A stretch of DNA of 8,099 bases from Abditibacteriota bacterium (GTDB taxonomy: Bacteria; Armatimonadota; UBA5829). The position numbers and the translations under genes were made by a program. This document shows positions 1 to 7,609 of the stretch, piece after piece. Positions within the stretch are counted from its first letter, which is position 1; every line of letters starts with the position of its first letter. Where the stretch lies: NCBI GenBank assembly GCA_017959625.1, contig JAGDAG010000040.1, positions 1 through 8,099 of the forward strand. Reading direction: 5' to 3'. Below the pieces are notes generated by a model. The model had not been told where the DNA came from and searched no databases. It worked only from the letters and a program-made list of their open reading frames with translations.

Positions 1-130
1 GAACCGCTGCGCGTTTCGCCGTATGCCTTTTTGGCCGAAAGCACATGGGCAACATCTCTGACAAGGAGATCTCTTACCGGTCCGCCCCATGGCGAACCGC
101 CGAGATGACCGCAACAGCCGGGATGACGCC
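1..130 (-). repeat. Possible copy of an intergenic repeat (minus orientation)
   Basis: Read on the minus strand, this stretch contains in order GGCGTCATCCCG (119-130), GCGGTCATCTCGGCGG (97-112), CCGGTAAGAG (about 71-80) and GCCCATGTGC (about 41-50). The same blocks in the same order, with a few mismatches and different spacing, occur on the plus strand at about 7610-7747. Order and orientation suggest two diverged members of one intergenic element facing outward from the mannosidase operon. The blocks are short and the alignment was made by eye, so chance similarity is possible. Confidence 0.3.
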
Positions 131-143
131 GTTGGCGCTTTAA
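1..143. other. Left-edge DNA with no convincing gene
   Basis: No gene can be supported here. Several frames are open at the left edge: + frames end at TAA 141-143 and TGA 106-108, and the minus strand stays open to the edge from about 198, but none has a start, a Shine-Dalgarno or a recognisable protein motif. The minus-strand translation contains a protein-like string (PVRDLLVRDVAHVLSAKKAYG). However, part of the same sequence pattern recurs in the structured non-coding DNA after the operon, so I read it as a translated intergenic repeat and not a gene. The end of a neighbouring gene cut by the window edge cannot be excluded. Confidence 0.4.
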
Positions 144-179
144 GCCGCGAGCCCGCTTTCCGAAAACAAAAATAAGTTT

Positions 180-210
180 TTCATACGTTTTTCCGGATAT
201 ATGCTATAAT
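180..210 (+). promoter_or_regulatory. Promoter of the mannosidase operon (extended -10)
   Basis: A perfect -10 hexamer TATAAT lies at 205-210 and is preceded by TGC (202-204), the extended -10 arrangement. The best -35 candidate is a weak TTCATA at 180-185 with a 19-base spacer; extended -10 promoters tolerate this. The region is AT-rich, in contrast to the DNA around it. Transcription would begin near 217, giving a leader of about 25 bases before the ATG at 242. I see no clear operator palindrome here. Confidence 0.65.
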
Positions 211-231
211 AATATCGGAAATAATATATGT

Positions 232-235
232 GAGG
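232..235 (+). promoter_or_regulatory. Shine-Dalgarno deciding the start of the first mannosidase
   Basis: GAGG at 232-235 lies six bases before ATG 242. An in-frame GTG at 230 would add four residues, but it overlaps this site, has no ribosome site of its own and would leave a leader of only about 13 bases from the predicted transcription start. ATG 242 also places the positively charged residue directly before the hydrophobic signal-peptide core. Confidence 0.65.
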
Positions 236-241
236 AACGAT

Positions 242-3200
242 ATGCAAAAACTGACCGCCGTTATTTGGCTTTTAGCGTGCTCTTCTCTTCTTTTCGGCTT
301 TTCCGCAAGCTTTGAGAGCGATGAGGCTGCGCCTCTCTGCGCCATAACCGATTGCCGGGGCGTTTACAGGATAGTGGGCACCGGCTTCGGGGACCTGGTG
401 GAGGATCTCAACACTTCTCCCGCGGCCGTGATGGACGAAGGCCCCCGCAACCTTCTGGACGGAAGCCCGGACACCAAATATATCACGGGCGCCATGCCTC
501 TGGAGATCGCCGTCACTCTGGCAAAGTCCGTGGGCATAAAGGGGTATTTTCTGGTCAGCGCCAACGACTATCCCGGCAGGGACCCTATGGACTGGGTTTT
601 GGAGGGCTCTTCCGACGGCAGCGACTGGCAGGCCCTTGACAGCCGGCAGGGCGAGACCTTCGGTGAGCGTTTTGAGAAAAAAAGCTATTCCCTGGACGGG
701 GTTCCCTCTTATAAATACTACCGCCTGAGAGTCACCAAAAGGCTGGATCCGGAGATTCGTCCCCCCTACACCCAGCTGGCTTCCTTTGAACTGGTCACCG
801 ACGAGGCGGGCAACGAGCCCGTGAAAAACGAGGGCATGACCGCGGCTTCCAAAAACGCTCCCATGCACTCCTGGATCAACGGCGGCGGCGGCTGGAAAGG
901 CTCGCGCTGCCTGGAGATACGGGGTTCCCATACGGGGCCTGCCTCCTGCTCCGCCGTTTTGTACGAGGGCCTGAAGCAGGAGGTGGGAAAGAACACGGTG
1001 TTCTCCTATATGATACTCCCGGATTTTCCGGGGGATTACGACTTTGACCACGTGAGCCAGTACGCCGCCCTGGACCTGGTATTTACCGACGGGACCACAC
1101 TGTCCTCCCTGAAAGCCAGGGACCGGGACCTTTTCGGCATGTCCGCCCGGGAGCAGGGCGACGCCAAGCGTATGGTAACCGGAAACTGGAACCTTATCTC
1201 CTGCGACGCGGGGAAATACGCAGCAGGCAAGACCATCGACAAGGTGAAAGTGGTTTACGACAATCCCAACCGCTACGGCGGCGAAAGGACCTTCCTCACA
1301 TATTTTGACGATATCGAAATACGGGACGAGGCTCCCGCTTCCGGCCTTACCCCGGCGGACTATGTCATCACCACCCGGGGCACCAACGACAATCTGTTCA
1401 TTACCCGGGGCCTCACCTTCCCCGCGGTGTGCGTGCCCAACAGCTTCAGTTTCTGGACTGCCTCCACTTCCTACGGCGGCGGCCAGATATACAAATATCA
1501 GCCGGACAGCAAAATAACCCATTTCATGTCCTCGCACCAGGCCTCCTTCCATCTGGGGGACCACGGCAACTTTATGTTCATGCCCACGGACACGGCCTTT
1601 GAAGACGCCACGGCGGACAACTGCAGCGTGGGAGCCAGGGCCAGGAACTTTGATTTCGACGGCCAGATCGCCAGGGCCCACTATTACGGCGTGACTCTGG
1701 ATAACGGCATAAAGTGCGAGATAAGCCCCGCGAGCCACTCGTCGGCGTCGCGTTTCACTTTTCCTGCAGAAAAGCCCAAAACGCATATTTTCGACTGCTG
1801 CAACCCGGGGCTCAACAAGGGAGAGATCAGGTTTGAGAGCGACGGCAGCTTTTCCGCCTTTTTCGACGAATGGTACGGCGCTGCCGCCGGCACTCCGGGC
1901 CTTTACGTTTACGGCAGGTTCGACGTCCCCGTGAAGGATGCGAAGGTGTTCGGAAACGTGTTTTCCTGCGTAAAGTTCGATGCTCCCGAAGTTACCATGT
2001 TCCTGGGCACCAGCTACCTGAGCGTTGAACAGGCGAAAAAGAACCTGGAGATGGAGATAGGGAATGCTTCCTTCGACGCCGTGCGCAATTCCGCCAAAAG
2101 GCTGTGGAACAGCCTGCTGGGCCGGGTGAAGATAGAGGGGGCCACGCCCCATCAGCTCACCAGCTTTTATTCCTCCATGTACCGCATGCTCATGTATCCC
2201 ACCAGCCTGGCGGAGAATACGGGCACAAAGGAGAAGCCTCACATGGTTTACGCTTCTCCCTACACCAGCGAGCAGGGGAAGCCGGACGTCAGGGAGGGAG
2301 TCATGAACACCTCCAACGGCTTCTGGGACACCTACCGCACTGCCTGGTCTGCCTACGCCCTGCTGTTTCCCGACAGGGCGGGGGGCCTGATAGACGGTAT
2401 CACCGAGCACTACAACGCCTGCGGTTTTATCCCCAAATGGGTGGCTCCCGCGGGAGTGGAATGCATGGTGGGCACCAGCTCCGACGTGATCTGCGCCGAC
2501 CTCATGCTCAAGGGCATCAAATTCAACCGGGAGAGGGCCTATCTGGCGGCTCTCCGCAACGGCTCCTGCGATCCTCTGGGCCCCTTCGGCAGGCCGGAGA
2601 TGTTCCGTTCCCGCTACAAGGGCTACGGCGAAAGCATGGGCTGGAGCTGGATGGCGGACAACTGCATCAACGACGCTGGCATAGCCCAGATGGCCCGTTT
2701 GCTGGGGCATGAGGACGACGAAGCCTACTTCAGAAGGGCGGCGGTGAATTACACCCACATGTTCAACAGAGATATAGGCCTGGGCTTCTTCATGACCCGT
2801 TACTTCGACGGCCGGTGGAAGGCGGACAAGGATACCTTCGACCCCTGGTACTGGCACGGGGATTACGTGGAGAGCAACGGCTACGGCATGAGGGTCACGG
2901 TGCCCCACGACGGCAACGGCCTGGCCTGGCTCTACGGGAGCCGCCAGCGGCTGGGGCAGGCCATAGACGAGATAATGGCCGCCAACGAGGACTTTCACCA
3001 TTCCGGCAGACAGCACGAGATGTATGAGGCCAGAGAGGTGCGCATGGGCCAGTATATGCACAACAACCAGCAGGCCCACCACATCCTGTATATGTATCTC
3101 TTTGCGGACGGGGCCCCCAAGACCCAGAAATACGTGCGGGAGGTGCTTACCCGCCTGTATCTGGGCAGCGAGGCCGGCCAGGGGTATTTGGGCGACGAGG

Positions 3201-3877
3201 ACAACGGCGAGCAGTCCTGCTGGTATATACTGAGCTCCATGGGCATATATCCCCTGAGCCTGGCCAGTGGGGAATACGCCGTAGGCTCCCCCCTGTTTGA
3301 CAAAGTGACTCTGGACCTGCCCACCGGCAGGCTGGTCATAGAGGCCAAAGGCAACAGCCCTGATAACTGCTACGTGCAGAGCCTGTCCATAGACGGCAAG
3401 GCCTGGAACAAAGTGACCATACCCCACAGCGTTTTTGTGAAGGCAAAGCGTATCACCTTTACCATGGGGCCGAAGCCTTCGGACTGGGGCAGGGGCACGT
3501 ATCCCGTCAGCATAACCGGGAAGGTGGCGGAGCCTCTGGGCACCGTGGATCTGTCCACATCGAGCGACCAGAGAGAGCTCACCGACGACGATTCCAACAC
3601 TGTATGCCGGATAGACGGACAGGCTTCCCTCACCGCCAAAGAGGAGAAGGCCAATATCCTGACCCTCACCTGCGATACGCCGGAGAACGCTCCCCGGGAG
3701 TTTGCCCTTTACGGAGTGGCGGAGGACGGCGACAGGGTCCTTCTGGAACGGAGAAAGAACATCAAATACCGGTGGCCGAAGCAGCTCAAGCCCTTCATAG
3801 TGCGCAAGCCGGGGGCTTACGCCCAGTATATCCTGGAGACAAAGGGCGACGTGGCGGAGGCCGAGCTTCTGAAGTGA
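242..3877 (+). CDS. Secreted GH92 alpha-mannosidase, first copy
   Basis: Predicted exo-acting, calcium-dependent alpha-mannosidase (1211 aa from ATG 242) that releases mannose from alpha-linked mannosides outside the cytoplasm. A signal peptide covers residues 1 to about 26, with likely cleavage after FSA. An F5/8 type C domain follows at about 40-185 (NLLDG, SANDYPGRDP, YKYYRLRV). An unnamed beta-rich module lies at about 215-360, GH92 at about 370-1080, and a short F5/8-like tail at about 1095-1211. Family hallmarks include GDHGN (~439), NGFWDTYRTAW (~692), CMVGTSSD (741) and GDEDNGEQS. By spacing, E877 (in VESN) aligns with the catalytic acid Glu533 of the characterised enzyme Bt3990, D985/D987 with its base pair, and H925-E926 with its alpha-1,2-specificity His-Glu pair. 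The usual EGN-WQY motif reads ESN-YGM here, and NQPSHH reads NQQAHH. Family is certain; linkage specificity is inferred. Confidence 0.95.
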   Translation: MQKLTAVIWLLACSSLLFGFSASFESDEAAPLCAITDCRGVYRIVGTGFGDLVEDLNTSPAAVMDEGPRNLLDGSPDTKYITGAMPLEIAVTLAKSVGIKGYFLVSANDYPGRDPMDWVLEGSSDGSDWQALDSRQGETFGERFEKKSYSLDGVPSYKYYRLRVTKRLDPEIRPPYTQLASFELVTDEAGNEPVKNEGMTAASKNAPMHSWINGGGGWKGSRCLEIRGSHTGPASCSAVLYEGLKQEVGKNTVFSYMILPDFPGDYDFDHVSQYAALDLVFTDGTTLSSLKARDRDLFGMSAREQGDAKRMVTGNWNLISCDAGKYAAGKTIDKVKVVYDNPNRYGGERTFLTYFDDIEIRDEAPASGLTPADYVITTRGTNDNLFITRGLTFPAVCVPNSFSFWTASTSYGGGQIYKYQPDSKITHFMSSHQASFHLGDHGNFMFMPTDTAFEDATADNCSVGARARNFDFDGQIARAHYYGVTLDNGIKCEISPASHSSASRFTFPAEKPKTHIFDCCNPGLNKGEIRFESDGSFSAFFDEWYGAAAGTPGLYVYGRFDVPVKDAKVFGNVFSCVKFDAPEVTMFLGTSYLSVEQAKKNLEMEIGNASFDAVRNSAKRLWNSLLGRVKIEGATPHQLTSFYSSMYRMLMYPTSLAENTGTKEKPHMVYASPYTSEQGKPDVREGVMNTSNGFWDTYRTAWSAYALLFPDRAGGLIDGITEHYNACGFIPKWVAPAGVECMVGTSSDVICADLMLKGIKFNRERAYLAALRNGSCDPLGPFGRPEMFRSRYKGYGESMGWSWMADNCINDAGIAQMARLLGHEDDEAYFRRAAVNYTHMFNRDIGLGFFMTRYFDGRWKADKDTFDPWYWHGDYVESNGYGMRVTVPHDGNGLAWLYGSRQRLGQAIDEIMAANEDFHHSGRQHEMYEAREVRMGQYMHNNQQAHHILYMYLFADGAPKTQKYVREVLTRLYLGSEAGQGYLGDEDNGEQSCWYILSSMGIYPLSLASGEYAVGSPLFDKVTLDLPTGRLVIEAKGNSPDNCYVQSLSIDGKAWNKVTIPHSVFVKAKRITFTMGPKPSDWGRGTYPVSITGKVAEPLGTVDLSTSSDQRELTDDDSNTVCRIDGQASLTAKEEKANILTLTCDTPENAPREFALYGVAEDGDRVLLERRKNIKYRWPKQLKPFIVRKPGAYAQYILETKGDVAEAELLK

Positions 3878-3878
3878 T

Positions 3879-6800
3879 ATGAAAAAACTGTTTATATCGA
3901 TATGTTTGCTGTGCGCTGCGGCGGCTGTGTCCGCCGCAGGCTATTTTGCCGGCTTTGAAAACGAAAAGGGCTTTACGCCGGACGCGACGGAGATATGCCT
4001 GAACGTCACCCGTCCCGCTCCTCCGGGAGCCTTTGCGGAGATAGTCCTTTCCCCCGCCATTTCCTACGGCGAGGGCAAGGATATGCTGTTTGACGGCAAC
4101 GACAGAAGCAAGTATCTCACCACGGTGAGGCCTGTGGAAATGCTGTTCAGGCTGAAGCAGCCCTACGCCATGAAGGATTATTATATGGTGTCCGCCAACG
4201 ACTACCCCAACAGGGACCCTTATTCCTGGATACTGGAAGGGTCGGAGGACGGCAGCCTGTGGGAGCGTCTCCACTCCGTGGAGGGCCACGTGTTTTCGGA
4301 GCGGTTCGAAAAAGCCGAATTCACTTTTGAAAACTCCAGGCCCTGCCTGTATTACCGGTTCAGGGACATCGCCACCCGGGGCAGCGTGCCCGACACGTAT
4401 CTGCAGCTGGCGGAGCTGCATCTCGGGCTTCCGGACTCTCTGGAAAGCGAAACCGAGGAGGGCATGAGCACCCGCATAGTGCCGGGAGTGCCGGACCTGT
4501 GGACCGGCAGGCAGGGGGACGGCTGGAGCACCCCGGGCTGCCTGGAGATCTCCGGCACCGTGGCGGCTAAGGGCAGGGGCCTGTGCGTGAACACGGTATA
4601 TAAGGATGTGGATATACAGGTAAAGAAGAACACCGTGTTCTCTTTCTGCATTTTGCCCATGTTCCGGGGGGATTTCGACTATTCCCACGCCAACAAATAC
4701 GTGAGCCTGGACCTGCGGTTCTCCGACGGCACCCTGCTTTCGGAGACCGGGGCGGAGGACCGGGACGGCTTCCCCATGGGGGCCCGGGGCCAGGGCTTTT
4801 CCAAACGCACCTTTACCGGCCAGTGGAACTATATCTGCTGCGATCTTTCCGCCTTTGCCGGAAAAAAAATTAAGGATATACTGGCGGTGTACGACCGGCC
4901 CGAGGGAGGCGAGGCGGGAGCCTGCTTCGCAGTTTACGCCGACGATATAAGGATAGATGAAAGAAAGCCCGCCAAAAGGGAGACTGCCGCCGACTTTGTG
5001 GATACCACCCGGGGCTCCAACGACAGCTTCGTATATACCCGGGGGCTCCATTATCCCGCCTGCTGCCTGCCCAACTGCTTTACTGCCTGGACCCCTTCCA
5101 CCACAGCGGGAGAGAGGCGCATATACGCCTGGCAGCCCGGCAACAAGATAACCCATTTCATGTCCGGCCACGCCGTGAACTACTGCCTGGGGGACCACGG
5201 CAACTTTATGGTGATGCCCAACAGCGATATAGACGCGGAACTCTGCGATCCCATGGAAACGGACGTATGGAAGAGAGGGTCCGATTTTGACCGGGACACC
5301 GAGACGGCCCGGGCCCACGGCTATTCCGTCACCCTGAAGCGGGGGAACATACGGGCGGAGATGGCCCCGACCATGCGCTGCGGCGCCATGCGCTTCCGTT
5401 TTGGGACAAAAGCTCCGGTGAACGTGATCCTGGACAGCATGAACGGCGAGGTGCGGGCCACGGGAAGGATAGAGTTTGGCCCTGACGGCTCCTTTGACGC
5501 CTTCACCGACCAGTATTCCGATCAGGGAAAGGGCATGCCGGGGCTTTACGTCCACGGCGAATTCAGCGTGAAGCCGGTCCTCACGCGGCGGCTTTCGGAG
5601 GATACTCCTCTTTCCATAGTGAAGTTTCCCGACGGCACGAAAGAGGTGACTCTCATGATGGGCACCAGCTATATAAGCTGCGCCCAGGCAAAAAAGAACC
5701 TGGACATGGAGATAGGCGGCGATTCCTTCGATGCAGTGCGCAACAAAGCCAAGGCCGAATGGAACGCCCTGTTCGACAGGGTGAAGATAGACCGCAGCGG
5801 CCCTAACGTGACGGAGAATTATCTCATCACCTTTTATTCCTGCATGTACAGGCTTTTCCGTTTCCCCACCACTCTCACCGAGAACATCGGCGCAAAGGAA
5901 AGCCCCGTGTGGGTATATACCTCCCCCTACGCCAGCGAAAGGGACAGGCCGGCGGTGAAGCCGGGGGATATGCGGACCTCCAACGGCTTCTGGGACAACT
6001 ACCGCACCACCTGGCCCGCCTACGCCCTGCTGGCGCCGGACAAGGATACGGAGGCCCTCAACGGCATCCTCATGCATTACAAAGAGACCGGCTGGCTGGC
6101 CAAGTGGCTCTGCCCCCGGGGCATAGACTGCATGGTGGGCTCTTCGTCGGATATTGTCTGCGCCGAGGCCATGGTGAAGGGCATAGAGTTTGACTATGAA
6201 ACGGCTTACGAATGCGCCCTGAAAAACGCTACCGTGGTGCCCCCGGCGGGCATGGGGAGAGCGGCTATGAACTATTATCCCTACAGGGGAGACACGGCCC
6301 TCGTGGGCTATTCGTGGATGATAGAGGACTGCGTCAACGACTACGGCATCGCAAAAATGGCGGAGATGCTGGGGCATGAAGACGAAGCGGCCTACTTCCG
6401 CCACACCGCCGCCTTCTACTCCAAGATGTTCAACCCGGAGATAGGCTTCTTTGTGTCCAAGGCCAACGAAGGGGGCTGGGCGCGGACAAAGGACAACTTC
6501 GACCCCTTCCTGTGGGACGACGGCTTTGCGGAGAGCAACGCCTGGGGGGCCAGCGTGTCCGCCGTGTTCGACGGCGAGGGGCTGGCGGCCCTTTACGGCG
6601 GCAGGGAGGGCCTCGCGAAACGGCTCGACGACCTGTTTGCCGCCGACTGCCACTTCACACGGAATTTCGTGACCCACGAGAACTTTGAGGCGCGGGACCT
6701 CCGCATGGGGCAGTTCCAGCACAACAACCAGCCCAGCCAGCATATTCCGTATATGTACGCCTTCACCGAACAGAAATACAAGACCCAGGCCCTCACCCGG

Positions 6801-7535
6801 GAGATACTCCGGCGGCTCTACGTGGGCGCCGATTTCGGCCAGGGCTACACGGGGGACGAGGATAACGGCGAGCAATCCGGGTATTTCGTGATGGCGAGCC
6901 TGGGCTTTTATCCCCTGAGCCCCGCCTCCGGGGAATACGTGATAACCTCGCCCCTCTTTGACAGGGTGACACTGGACCTGCTCTCCGGCAGGCTGGTGAT
7001 AGAAGCCAGAAACAACAAAAAGGAAAACCCGTATATCCAGAGCCTCACGGTGGACGGGAAGCCCTGGAACAAAATAACCATAGATCACGATACCCTGATA
7101 AAGGCAAAGCGCATAGTGTTCGACATGGGGCCGGATCCCTCCCGCTGGGCGGAAGGCACCTATCCCGAGAGCCTCACGGAAAAGGGGAAAGCCCCTTCGC
7201 CCCTGAGGGATATCTATTCCGACGGCTCGTTTTTCAGCGACGACAACTCCGATTCGTGGAAAACGGCGGAGGAGCCTGTATACCAGACGCTGGACGCCCC
7301 GGAAAAGGTGGTGATGGTGACCCTCTGCTGCAACGGCAAAGACACCGCCCCCCGGGAGTTTGCACTGTGGGGCTCCAACGGCGGCGACGACTGGACCCTG
7401 CTGGAGGAACGGAAGAACATAACGTTCAAATGGGACAGGCAGCTGAAGCCCTTCATAGTGCGCAACCCCGGGCTCTATACCCGGTACAGACTGGACGTGA
7501 AGGGGGATCTGGCAGAGGCGGAGCTGCTGAAGTAG
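3879..7535 (+). CDS. Secreted GH92 alpha-mannosidase, second copy
   Basis: Paralogue of the preceding gene (1218 aa) with the same architecture. Signal peptide 1 to about 20 (MKKLFISICLLCAAAAVSA, cleavage after VSA); F5/8 type C domain about 45-185; beta-rich module about 212-360; GH92 about 370-1090; short F5/8-like tail about 1107-1218. In one hand-aligned 72-residue catalytic segment, 41 positions match the first copy. Predicted acid E885 (AESN), base pair D993/D995 (GDEDNGEQS) and H933-E934 are all present. It differs near the active site: NQPSQH where the first copy has NQQAHH, and AESNAWG where the first copy has VESNGYG. ATG 3879 follows the previous stop by one base (TGA-T-ATG). GAAG (3871-3874) is only a weak Shine-Dalgarno, so translation is probably coupled. 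It likely acts on a related mannoside outside the cytoplasm; specificity cannot be read from sequence. Confidence 0.95.
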   Translation: MKKLFISICLLCAAAAVSAAGYFAGFENEKGFTPDATEICLNVTRPAPPGAFAEIVLSPAISYGEGKDMLFDGNDRSKYLTTVRPVEMLFRLKQPYAMKDYYMVSANDYPNRDPYSWILEGSEDGSLWERLHSVEGHVFSERFEKAEFTFENSRPCLYYRFRDIATRGSVPDTYLQLAELHLGLPDSLESETEEGMSTRIVPGVPDLWTGRQGDGWSTPGCLEISGTVAAKGRGLCVNTVYKDVDIQVKKNTVFSFCILPMFRGDFDYSHANKYVSLDLRFSDGTLLSETGAEDRDGFPMGARGQGFSKRTFTGQWNYICCDLSAFAGKKIKDILAVYDRPEGGEAGACFAVYADDIRIDERKPAKRETAADFVDTTRGSNDSFVYTRGLHYPACCLPNCFTAWTPSTTAGERRIYAWQPGNKITHFMSGHAVNYCLGDHGNFMVMPNSDIDAELCDPMETDVWKRGSDFDRDTETARAHGYSVTLKRGNIRAEMAPTMRCGAMRFRFGTKAPVNVILDSMNGEVRATGRIEFGPDGSFDAFTDQYSDQGKGMPGLYVHGEFSVKPVLTRRLSEDTPLSIVKFPDGTKEVTLMMGTSYISCAQAKKNLDMEIGGDSFDAVRNKAKAEWNALFDRVKIDRSGPNVTENYLITFYSCMYRLFRFPTTLTENIGAKESPVWVYTSPYASERDRPAVKPGDMRTSNGFWDNYRTTWPAYALLAPDKDTEALNGILMHYKETGWLAKWLCPRGIDCMVGSSSDIVCAEAMVKGIEFDYETAYECALKNATVVPPAGMGRAAMNYYPYRGDTALVGYSWMIEDCVNDYGIAKMAEMLGHEDEAAYFRHTAAFYSKMFNPEIGFFVSKANEGGWARTKDNFDPFLWDDGFAESNAWGASVSAVFDGEGLAALYGGREGLAKRLDDLFAADCHFTRNFVTHENFEARDLRMGQFQHNNQPSQHIPYMYAFTEQKYKTQALTREILRRLYVGADFGQGYTGDEDNGEQSGYFVMASLGFYPLSPASGEYVITSPLFDRVTLDLLSGRLVIEARNNKKENPYIQSLTVDGKPWNKITIDHDTLIKAKRIVFDMGPDPSRWAEGTYPESLTEKGKAPSPLRDIYSDGSFFSDDNSDSWKTAEEPVYQTLDAPEKVVMVTLCCNGKDTAPREFALWGSNGGDDWTLLEERKNITFKWDRQLKPFIVRNPGLYTRYRLDVKGDLAEAELLK

Positions 7536-7552
7536 AGCTTTGTAAAAAACAG

Positions 7553-7578
7553 GCGGCGGGCTGACGGCCCGCCGCTTT
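7553..7578 (+). terminator. Probable intrinsic terminator of the mannosidase operon
   Basis: A perfect 9-bp all-GC stem (GCGGCGGGC at 7553-7561 pairs with GCCCGCCGC at 7567-7575) has a five-base loop and begins 17 bases after the second mannosidase stop. It is followed by TTT and then a T-rich but interrupted stretch, and preceded by a run of six A. The stem is strong but the U-tract is short, so termination may be partial or Rho-assisted. Confidence 0.55.
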
Positions 7579-7609
7579 CGCTTATCCCGGCGGAAACGCT
7601 GAAAAAAGC

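Noticed and set aside
2..198. Minus-strand open frame running to the left edge, with a protein-like segment (PVRDLLVRDVAHVLSAKKAYG)
   Set aside because: No canonical start or ribosome site, it overlaps the operon promoter, and parts of the same sequence recur in the structured non-coding DNA after the operon. A translated repeat is more likely.
242..316. Lipoprotein signal peptide in the first mannosidase (LLAC near residue 13)
   Set aside because: Leu is not accepted at the -2 position of the lipobox, the Cys comes too early, and the hydrophobic core continues past it to a better signal-peptidase I site (FSA).
2104..2712. Plus-strand 202-codon frame inside the first mannosidase
   Set aside because: A shadow frame within the GH92 catalytic coding region, with an atypical Gly/Arg/His-rich translation.
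272..3427. Minus-strand open frame of 1,051 codons opposite the first mannosidase
   Set aside because: It lies in exact codon register with the real gene and is explained by absence of TTA, CTA and TCA codons. Its translation is low-complexity, rich in His, Val, Gly and Ala, with no domain.
3795..7088. Minus-strand open frame of 1,097 codons opposite the second mannosidase
   Set aside because: Same cause: the register matches the sense gene, the composition is His/Val/Gly-rich, and there is no ribosome site or recognisable fold.
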